Positions 5,810-11,671 of a DNA stretch of 11,671 nt are shown in pieces. Within the stretch, counting starts at the first letter, position 1, and each line of letters begins with the position of its first letter. Both the position numbers and the translations under genes were made by a program. The stretch is from an uncultured Streptococcus sp. GTDB lineage: Bacteria; Bacillota; Bacilli; Lactobacillales; Streptococcaceae. The DNA lies in assembly GCA_905373305.1 (NCBI GenBank), contig CAJPSM010000036.1, positions 1 through 11,671 of the forward strand, read 5' to 3'. The notes beneath the pieces were generated by a model. It saw only the letters and a list, made by a program, of their open reading frames with translations. It made no database searches and was not told the DNA's origin.

Positions 5810-6454
5810 TCATTCTAAGAAATCAATCAAAGGAAGAACTTCTAAGAAATTCCTTTTATCTACATGGCAAGCTATCTCTGCTTTTACGACATCTTTGGCA
5901 CAAAAGGCTATAGCGTGACCTACTGACTTTAACATCAAGAGGTCATTAGCTCCATCACCGATGGCAATCGTTCTTTCTTTGGGAAGTTCTAATTCCTTTC
6001 TCCATCTCTCAAGAGTAGCTTTTTTTACTTGACCTGTCACAATTTCACCAACTAGTTGACCTGTTAAAAAGCCGTCTTTGACTTCCAACTGGTTAGCAGA
6101 GAAATAGGAGATACCAAGTGATTTTGCTAGTCTCTCAACGATTGGTGTGAATCCACCAGACACTAGACCAACTAGGATACCATTCTTTTGGAGAATAGAG
6201 ATAAATTCCTGAGCATTTTGGGAAAGATGGATGGATTTAAAGACTGTATTAAAGACCGAAATTGGAAGACCTTTTAACAAAGCGACTCTTTCTCGTAAGC
6301 TCGTTTCAAAGTCCAGTTCACCTTGCATTGCCTGACTCGTAATCTGTGAAATTTCCTCTTCGCAACCTGCCTCTTTTCCTAAAAGGTCAATCACTTCTTC
6401 TGCTATTAAGGTGCCATCAACATCCATGACACACAGGCCTTTTACTTGGGTCAT
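5810..6454 (-). CDS. serB: Phosphoserine phosphatase SerB (HAD superfamily)
   Basis: A 214-residue HAD phosphatase that likely hydrolyses O-phosphoserine to serine, the last step of serine synthesis from 3-phosphoglycerate. The motifs are complete: DVDGT with nucleophile Asp11 and general acid Asp13, Ser99 in LVSGGFTP, Lys144 in GQVKKAT, and GDGANDLLML with magnesium-binding Asp167 and Asp171. The cap region (about 18-85) with Glu20 and a GELDFETSLRERV stretch is characteristic of SerB over other HAD enzymes. The length fits the short streptococcal form without an ACT domain. AAAGGAG stands 5 bases before the ATG. It follows the glgA terminator and is coupled to glxK. serA and serC are not in the window. 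Activity on other phosphorylated acids cannot be excluded by sequence. Confidence 0.93.
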   Translation of the reverse strand: MTQVKGLCVMDVDGTLIAEEVIDLLGKEAGCEEEISQITSQAMQGELDFETSLRERVALLKGLPISVFNTVFKSIHLSQNAQEFISILQKNGILVGLVSGGFTPIVERLAKSLGISYFSANQLEVKDGFLTGQLVGEIVTGQVKKATLERWRKELELPKERTIAIGDGANDLLMLKSVGHAIAFCAKDVVKAEIACHVDKRNFLEVLPLIDFLE

Positions 6455-6480
6455 TACTGCTCCTTTTCTCTAAACAGCCC

Positions 6481-6510
6481 AAAAATCGTATGAAAGAATC
6501 ATACGATTTT
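6481..6510 (-). terminator. Intrinsic terminator of the glycogen operon
   Basis: A perfect 12-bp stem (6482-6493 with 6499-6510, 5-base loop) begins 6 bases after the glgA stop. On the minus strand it ends in TTTTT, though the run is partly within the stem. It separates glgBCDA from serB-glxK. Confidence 0.8.
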
Positions 6511-6526
6511 ATCTATTAGTTGACTA
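6498..6526 (-). promoter_or_regulatory. Candidate promoter of serB-glxK within the glgA terminator
   Basis: On the minus strand TAGTCA (6526-6521, 4 of 6 to TTGACA) is followed after 17 bases by TATGAT (6503-6498, 5 of 6 to TATAAT). The -35 overlaps the last glgA codons and the -10 lies in the terminator stem. The transcript would start near 6491 with a leader of about 36 bases. Confidence 0.4.
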
Positions 6527-7949
6527 GACTATGGTACAAGTCAAGATAAGACTTGCAAGCTGTATCCCATGAGAAATCACATTCCATAGCTTGTTTTTGT
6601 AGATTTCTCCAAACATCTGGCTGATACTTATAAACATCCAAGGCTGTTTGGAAACTCCAGTTAAGCCAGTATGGCGTTAAATTGTTAAAGCTAAATCCGG
6701 TACCAGTTCCTTCGATTGGATTATAGGATTGAACAGTATCACGCAATCCACCTACTTCATGAACCAATGGTAGAGTTCCATAGCGCATAGCCATCATTTG
6801 AGATAAGCCACATGGTTCAAAACGACTCGGCATGAGGAAGAGGTCACAAGCTGCGTAAATTTCTTGAGCAAGTTTGACATCAAAAGTGATATTTGCTGAT
6901 AGCTTATCTGGATAGACTTGAGCAAACCAAGAGAAGGAATGTTCAAAAGCCGGATCACCTGTTCCTAAAAGAACGATTTGAACGTCTTCTTGCAAGAAAC
7001 GGTGCAAGCTTTCTACGACAACATCAAAACCTTTTTGGCGTGTCAAACGAGAGACAATCCCAACTAGCGGAACATCAGCTCGCACTGGTAGACCGACTCT
7101 CTCCTGCAATTTTGCCTTATTCTGCGCCTTTCCAGACAAATCTTCCTTATCAAAATGATAGTCTAAAAGCGGGTCTGTTTGAGGATTATAAAGATCTGCG
7201 TCAATACCATTAACAATACCTGAAACTTTGCCTGACTCCATGCGAAGAATCTGATCCAAACCACAACCAAACTGACTGGTCATAATCTCATGCGCATAGC
7301 TAGGAGAAACGGTTGAGACACGATCCGCGTACAGAATACCTGCTTTCATCCAGTTGAGACAATCATTCCAGCGAAGAGTACCATCAGCGTAGCGTTCAAA
7401 ACCAACTCCAAACAAATCCCACAACATTCCTTCAGAAAACTGACCTTGGAATTCCAAATTATGAATAGTTAAAACGGTTCTGATTCCTTGATATGCCTGA
7501 ATCCAATGGTATTTTTCTTTTAACAAAAATGGAATCATGGCCGTATGGTAATCATGGACATGGAGAATATCTGGAATGAAATCAATTCGCTCCATGGCTT
7601 CAAGAGCAGCCAGTTGGAAGAAGGCAAAACGTTCACCATCATCGAAATCTCCGTAAACATGACCTCGGAAGAAATACGTTTGATTGTCTACGAAGTAGAA
7701 GGTAACACCATTCAAAACGGTCTTCTTAATACCACAGTACTGTCTACGCCAGCCTACACTCACTTCAAAGTGAAGAACATCCTCAATCTGGTCGCCGAAC
7801 TTAGCCTCTACCATGTCATAGTAAGGTAAGACAACCGCAACTTCGTGCCCTGCCTTTACCAGTGATTTTGGAAGAGCGCCAATGACGTCTCCCAAACCAC
7901 CTGTTTTTGAAAAGGGCGCACCCTCTGCTGCTACGAATAAAATTTTCAT
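6516..7949 (-). CDS. glgA: Glycogen synthase (ADP-glucose-dependent, GT5)
   Basis: A complete 477-residue GT-B glycosyltransferase adding glucose from ADP-glucose to alpha-1,4-glucan ends. KTGGLGDV (15-22) is the substrate-binding loop of the family. HVHDYHTAMIP (130-140) and TIHNLEFQG (161-169) lie in the N-terminal domain. The C-terminal Rossmann domain has VSRLTRQKG with Arg301 and Lys306 and PSRFEPCGLSQ with Glu378, matching E. coli Arg300, Lys305 and Glu377. All key residues are present, so it should be active. Its ATG overlaps the glgD stop as ATGA, with AGAGGA about 9 bases upstream, so translation is probably coupled to glgD. It is the last gene of the glg operon. Confidence 0.98.
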   Translation of the reverse strand: MKILFVAAEGAPFSKTGGLGDVIGALPKSLVKAGHEVAVVLPYYDMVEAKFGDQIEDVLHFEVSVGWRRQYCGIKKTVLNGVTFYFVDNQTYFFRGHVYGDFDDGERFAFFQLAALEAMERIDFIPDILHVHDYHTAMIPFLLKEKYHWIQAYQGIRTVLTIHNLEFQGQFSEGMLWDLFGVGFERYADGTLRWNDCLNWMKAGILYADRVSTVSPSYAHEIMTSQFGCGLDQILRMESGKVSGIVNGIDADLYNPQTDPLLDYHFDKEDLSGKAQNKAKLQERVGLPVRADVPLVGIVSRLTRQKGFDVVVESLHRFLQEDVQIVLLGTGDPAFEHSFSWFAQVYPDKLSANITFDVKLAQEIYAACDLFLMPSRFEPCGLSQMMAMRYGTLPLVHEVGGLRDTVQSYNPIEGTGTGFSFNNLTPYWLNWSFQTALDVYKYQPDVWRNLQKQAMECDFSWDTACKSYLDLYHSLVN

Positions 7950-9085
7950 GAATGAATATCCTCTGTAACTTTTTCGCCTTTCTTGACTACAACTGGGTGT
8001 TCTGCAGTACCGCGAATAACGACACCGTCAGCAACTTCAACCCCTTTGTCCAAGATTGCATACTCAACTTGGGCACCTTGACCAATCACAACACGTGGGA
8101 AGAGAAGGCTGTCTTTAACTAGACTATCCTTATGCACGTGAATATTACGTGATAGGACCGACTGAACTACTTCACCCTCTATGATACTACCAGAGGCGAA
8201 CTGCGAAGTACTTACCTTAGAGGTGTTTGAGTAGTAAGTTGGTTCTTCATTCTTAACCTTGGTATAAATTTTTTGGTTAGGTGAGAAGAGAGAGTAGAAT
8301 TTTTGAGACTCTAGCATATCAATATTGGCTTGATAATAGGATTGAACAGAGTGAACATTGGCTAGGTAGCCAGTGTATTCATAAGCAAAAGCACCTTCTT
8401 TAGCTGCCAACTCACGTAAAACATAGCGTAATTTTTCTGGGTATTCTTTTTGAACTTCTTCTTCCAAACGCTTAATCAACCACGGAGTATCAACGACGAA
8501 TATATCTGTAGACATGTTGAAAAGTTCATCTGTTGATTTGGCATCAAAAAGTTTATGAGAAAGAACACGGTCTGTTTCATCGACTTCCAAGATGGCATTA
8601 ACATCTGAAATATCCTTTTTAGGTAATTTCTTATAAACAACTGTAATCGGACGACCGGCAGTAGTATGTAAATGGAATACTTGATTGAGGTCAATATTCA
8701 CCACGATATCACAGTTAAGTGCAACCGTCTGATTTGATCCTGAACGTTTCAAATAAGTGAGAAGCTGTTGGTAATATTCTTTCCCAACTGTGCTACTTTC
8801 AACACGCGTATTATAAATACCTAGATAGTAGTGACTGAGAAGGGTAGATAAGCCCCACTCACGTCCTGAACGAATGTGGTCAAAGACTGAACTGATATTA
8901 TCTTGTTGGAAAATTCCAAAGACACTACGAACACCAGCATTTGCAAGGCTAGAAAGAGGGAAGTCGATCAAACGATATTTTGCTCCAAATGGCAAGCTAG
9001 CCACCGGACGGTGTTCTGTTAACGTTGACATATCGTGAAAACCAACGGTGTTTCCTAAAATGGCTGAATATTTATCAATCTTCAT
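7946..9085 (-). CDS. glgD: GlgD, regulatory-type subunit of ADP-glucose pyrophosphorylase
   Basis: A 379-residue paralogue of GlgC with the same layout: nucleotidyltransferase-like domain (about 1-240) and C-terminal left-handed beta-helix (about 285-375). The sugar-nucleotide loop is lost: where GlgC has AGGQGTRLGKLT, this protein has GNTVGFHDMSTLT (11-23). The GlgC active-site SGDH is replaced by NCDI (124-127). The conserved PFGAKYRLIDFPLS segment (32-45) remains. In Firmicutes GlgD is known to pair with GlgC as a hetero-oligomer, with GlgC catalytic and GlgD raising activity or altering regulation. The gene overlaps glgC by 11 bases and glgA by 4, supporting equal co-expression. Its ribosome binding site is GGGGGT-like rather than AGGAGG, so initiation probably relies on coupling. 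Confidence 0.96.
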   Translation of the reverse strand: MKIDKYSAILGNTVGFHDMSTLTEHRPVASLPFGAKYRLIDFPLSSLANAGVRSVFGIFQQDNISSVFDHIRSGREWGLSTLLSHYYLGIYNTRVESSTVGKEYYQQLLTYLKRSGSNQTVALNCDIVVNIDLNQVFHLHTTAGRPITVVYKKLPKKDISDVNAILEVDETDRVLSHKLFDAKSTDELFNMSTDIFVVDTPWLIKRLEEEVQKEYPEKLRYVLRELAAKEGAFAYEYTGYLANVHSVQSYYQANIDMLESQKFYSLFSPNQKIYTKVKNEEPTYYSNTSKVSTSQFASGSIIEGEVVQSVLSRNIHVHKDSLVKDSLLFPRVVIGQGAQVEYAILDKGVEVADGVVIRGTAEHPVVVKKGEKVTEDIHS

Positions 9086-10217
9086 CTGTTGCTACCCCCA
9101 CTACTTCATCATATCCTACTACTTGTACTTCGTCTGTTCCATCAATTTCGACACCTTCAGAAATAACAGCACCTTCACCAATGATGGCACGTTTAATTTT
9201 TGCACCTTTTCCGATAATGGCACCACTCATGATTACAGAGTCTACTACTTCAGCACCCTCACGTACTTGCGCTTCTGTTGAGAGAATGGAATGCTTAACA
9301 GTTCCATCCACGAGACAGCCATCCACAACTAAAGAATCTTCTACATGAGCGTGTTTTCCAATAAAGTTTGGTGGTGAAATCAAGTTCCGTGAGTAGATTT
9401 TCCATTGACGATCACGACTATCCAAAGCATTGTTTGGATCAATGTATTCCATATTTGCTTCCCATAGAGACTCGATAGTACCAACGTCTTTCCAGTAGCC
9501 TTTGAATTCATAAGCATAGACGCTTTCTCCAGACTCAAGGTAATTTGGAATAACGTTTTTACCAAAGTCTGACATATCTACCTTGTTCTTTTCAGCAGCT
9601 ACTAGCATATTACGGAGCCGTTGCCAATCAAAAATATAAATCCCCATAGAAGCTTTGGCGGACTTAGGTTCGGCTGGTTTTTCTTCAAATTCAACGATAC
9701 GATTATTGGCATCTGTATTCATGATACCAAAGCGACTAGCTTCTTTGAGAGGCACATCTAGAACAGCTACTGTCAAGCTGGCGTTGTTGTCCTTATGAGA
9801 CTGAAGCATGTCATCATAGTCCATCTTGTAAATATGGTCTCCAGAGAGGATGAGAACATATTCTGGGTTAACACTGTCGATGTAGTCAATGTTTTGGTAA
9901 ATAGCGTGGCTAGTCCCTTCAAACCAACGGTTTCCTTCACTTGCAGAGTAGGGTTGAAGGATAGAAACACCTGTATTAATACCATCTAGTCCCCAGCTCG
10001 AACCATTTCCGATATGGTTGTTCAAGGCAAGAGGTTGATACTGCGTAATAACACCGACGTTGTGAATCCCAGAGTTAGCACAGTTTGAAAGAGCAAAGTC
10101 AATGATACGGTAGCGCCCACCGAATTGTACTGCTGGTTTGGCAATGCTTTGAGTGAGTTTTCCGAGACGTGTTCCTTGCCCACCTGCAAGGATCAAAGCT
10201 AGCATTTCATTCTTCAT
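9075..10217 (-). CDS. glgC: Glucose-1-phosphate adenylyltransferase catalytic subunit GlgC
   Basis: A 380-residue enzyme that makes ADP-glucose and pyrophosphate from ATP and glucose-1-phosphate, the committed step of bacterial glycogen synthesis. Visible are AGGQGTRL (11-18) for ATP binding, KPAVQFGGRYRIIDF (27-41), the catalytic aspartate in SGDHIYKMDY (125-134), the glucose-1-phosphate site FEEKPAEP (177-184), YWKDVGTI (241-248) and a hexapeptide-repeat beta-helix at about 285-360. The intact catalytic motifs contrast with GlgD. AAGGAG lies 6 bases before the ATG, inside the end of glgB, and the two frames overlap by 11 bases. The 11-base overlap with glgD has almost the same sequence. Confidence 0.98.
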   Translation of the reverse strand: MKNEMLALILAGGQGTRLGKLTQSIAKPAVQFGGRYRIIDFALSNCANSGIHNVGVITQYQPLALNNHIGNGSSWGLDGINTGVSILQPYSASEGNRWFEGTSHAIYQNIDYIDSVNPEYVLILSGDHIYKMDYDDMLQSHKDNNASLTVAVLDVPLKEASRFGIMNTDANNRIVEFEEKPAEPKSAKASMGIYIFDWQRLRNMLVAAEKNKVDMSDFGKNVIPNYLESGESVYAYEFKGYWKDVGTIESLWEANMEYIDPNNALDSRDRQWKIYSRNLISPPNFIGKHAHVEDSLVVDGCLVDGTVKHSILSTEAQVREGAEVVDSVIMSGAIIGKGAKIKRAIIGEGAVISEGVEIDGTDEVQVVGYDEVVGVATDED

Positions 10218-11671
10218 TTTCTACTCCTTTTTGGGTTTTATTTGTGACAGTTTTAGTTGGTTTCAAGCGACGTTTAATCTTCCAGATACTTGCTCCCATA
10301 GCTGGCAAGGTGAAGGTCAAGGTCTGCTCATAATCCTTCCATAATCCTTCTTGAGTTTGAACCGTTTGGTTGTATTCTTTCCAGACACCACCCCATTGTT
10401 CCAATTCTGTATTCCAAACTTCTTCATAAACTCCTGCGACAGGAAGTCCGATTGTAAAGTCTTTTCGTTCAACAGGCGCCATATTAAAGACACAGACTAG
10501 CATTTCACCCTTTTTACTCTTACGAATAAAGGAAAGGACACTCTGATCTCTATTATCCGCATCAATAATTTCGATGCCATCGTAGCTGGTGTCAATTTCC
10601 CAAAGGCAACGATGCTCTTTATAGAATTGATTGAGTTGAGAAGTGAAGTACTTCATCTTAGCATTCATTGGATCTTCCAAGTTAGACCATTCTAGCTGTT
10701 CCTCAGACTTCCACTCCAAGAACTGACCATATTCGCTTCCCATGAACAAGAGTTTCTTACCTGGATGACAAATCTGATAAGTGTAGAGATTGCGTAGTCC
10801 TGCAAATTGATTGTAGCGATCACCCCACATCTTGTGCATCATGCTTTTCTTACCATGTACGACTTCATCATGCGAGAATGGTAAGAGGTAGTTTTCATTG
10901 AAAACGTACATGAAGCTGAAAGTTACCAAGTTAAAATCATACTTACGATAAATCGGATCTTCCTCGTAGAAACGGAGAATGTCGTTCATCCAACCCATAT
11001 TCCACTTGTAGTCAAATCCTAGACCGCCCATTTCTTTCATACCAGTAATCTTTGTTGCTGATGAACTTTCTTCTGCAATCATCATCACATCTGGATGCGC
11101 TAACTTGATAACAGTGTTCAAACGTTGAAGGAAATAGTAGCCTTCGTAGTTGAGATTGCCACCGTCTTTGTTTGGAGTCCAAGGAGCATTATCATAGTCT
11201 AGGTAGAGCATATTGCTGACTGCATCCACTCGAATACCGTCTAAATGATAAAATTCAATCCAGAATTTAATGCTAGAAATCAAGAAGGACTGGACTTCAT
11301 TCTTCCCAAGGTCAAAGTTAAGAGCTCCCCAACCGTAGTTATGGGCCTTGTTGTGGTCTTGGTATTCAAAAGTTGGTGTTCCATCGTAATAAGCAAGGGC
11401 GTCATCGTTGATGGTAAAATGACCTGGAACCCAATCCACAATTACACCGATATTGTTTAAATGACATTCCTCAACAAAATCTTGGAATTCTTCTGGTCGC
11501 CCGTAAGAGTGCTCCATAGCAAAGTAACCCATAAGCTGGTAGCCCCAACTCAATCCAAGCGGGTGAGCCATTAAAGGCATAAACTCGATGTGAGTGTAAT
11601 TCATCTCAACAAGGTATGGAATGAGTTCTTCCTTAAGTTGTGCAAAGCTGTATGGACTACCATCTGGATTT
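10207..11671 (-). CDS. glgB: Glycogen branching enzyme, 5' end outside the window
   Basis: The C-terminal 487 residues of a GH13 1,4-alpha-glucan branching enzyme, which cuts alpha-1,4 chains and reattaches them by alpha-1,6 bonds. The frame is open to the right edge; the ATG at 11604 is internal, since NPDGSPYSFAQLKEEL and MNYTHIEFMP are continuous family sequence. Catalytic residues are present: nucleophile Asp in DGIRVDAVSNMLY (codon 11226-11224), acid/base Glu in MIAEESS (11073-11071) and the third acid in FSHDEVVHG (10869-10867). The (beta/alpha)8 barrel is followed by a C-terminal beta domain and a basic tail. The N-terminal carbohydrate-binding domain and the operon promoter lie beyond 11671. 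It is the first visible gene of glgBCDA. Confidence 0.98.
   Translation of the reverse strand, partial: NPDGSPYSFAQLKEELIPYLVEMNYTHIEFMPLMAHPLGLSWGYQLMGYFAMEHSYGRPEEFQDFVEECHLNNIGVIVDWVPGHFTINDDALAYYDGTPTFEYQDHNKAHNYGWGALNFDLGKNEVQSFLISSIKFWIEFYHLDGIRVDAVSNMLYLDYDNAPWTPNKDGGNLNYEGYYFLQRLNTVIKLAHPDVMMIAEESSSATKITGMKEMGGLGFDYKWNMGWMNDILRFYEEDPIYRKYDFNLVTFSFMYVFNENYLLPFSHDEVVHGKKSMMHKMWGDRYNQFAGLRNLYTYQICHPGKKLLFMGSEYGQFLEWKSEEQLEWSNLEDPMNAKMKYFTSQLNQFYKEHRCLWEIDTSYDGIEIIDADNRDQSVLSFIRKSKKGEMLVCVFNMAPVERKDFTIGLPVAGVYEEVWNTELEQWGGVWKEYNQTVQTQEGLWKDYEQTLTFTLPAMGASIWKIKRRLKPTKTVTNKTQKGVENEE

Noticed and set aside
7545..7829. 94-codon plus-strand open frame inside glgA.
   Set aside because: It is a shadow of the glgA codons with no initiation signals and no family resemblance.
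11602..11604. ATG at 11604 as the start of glgB.
   Set aside because: The frame continues upstream to the window edge with typical branching-enzyme sequence, so this Met is internal.

Overview
The window looks like a low-GC Firmicutes chromosome and almost certainly comes from a Streptococcus of the mitis/pneumoniae/oralis group. The evidence is an enolase of exactly 434 residues with the streptococcal plasminogen-binding nonapeptide FYDKERKVY at residues 248-256 and a Lys-Lys C-terminus, a split GlgC/GlgD ADP-glucose pyrophosphorylase, AAGGAG-type ribosome binding sites and AT-rich spacers. This assignment rests on recognition of protein sequence; no database search was run. All genes except one lie on the minus strand, so transcription mostly runs from high to low coordinates.

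Layout from right to left, in the direction of transcription. Positions 11671-6516 carry a tightly coupled glycogen operon, glgB (5' end outside the window), glgC, glgD, glgA, with every junction overlapping (11, 11 and 4 bases). It ends in a 12-bp stem terminator. Next come serB (phosphoserine phosphatase) and glxK (glycerate 2-kinase), 9 bases apart, possibly with their own promoter buried in the glgA terminator. The only plus-strand gene, a small DUF1694 (YueI-like) protein at 4242-4688, converges on glxK and shares four bases with it. It appears to be made from a leaderless mRNA. Diverging from it is eno, with a clear sigma-A promoter and a terminator. Then follow a YkgJ-type cysteine-cluster protein, an AraC-type regulator fused to a GyrI-like ligand-binding domain, and at the left edge a truncated BtrH-N/peptidase-C39-like cysteine protein.

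How the genes work together. GlgC/GlgD make ADP-glucose, GlgA polymerises it and GlgB branches the polymer, so the right half is a complete glycogen-synthesis cassette apart from the missing glgB N-terminus. GlxK (this family makes 2-phosphoglycerate) and enolase (2-phosphoglycerate to phosphoenolpyruvate) are consecutive steps, and SerB makes serine from phosphoserine derived from 3-phosphoglycerate, so the middle of the window centres on lower glycolysis and the phosphoglycerate pool. The left third (cysteine protein, AraC regulator, YkgJ protein) has no evident link to carbon metabolism.

Most of the window is ordinary core genome. I see no mobile element, CRISPR array, rRNA or tRNA, and no stretch over 300 bases without a gene. 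The points worth a second look are fine-scale: a near-ideal internal ribosome binding site inside the AraC gene at the domain boundary, a start codon that can only be used leaderlessly, convergent genes whose likely terminators lie inside each other's coding sequence, and the uncharacterised BtrH-like protein.
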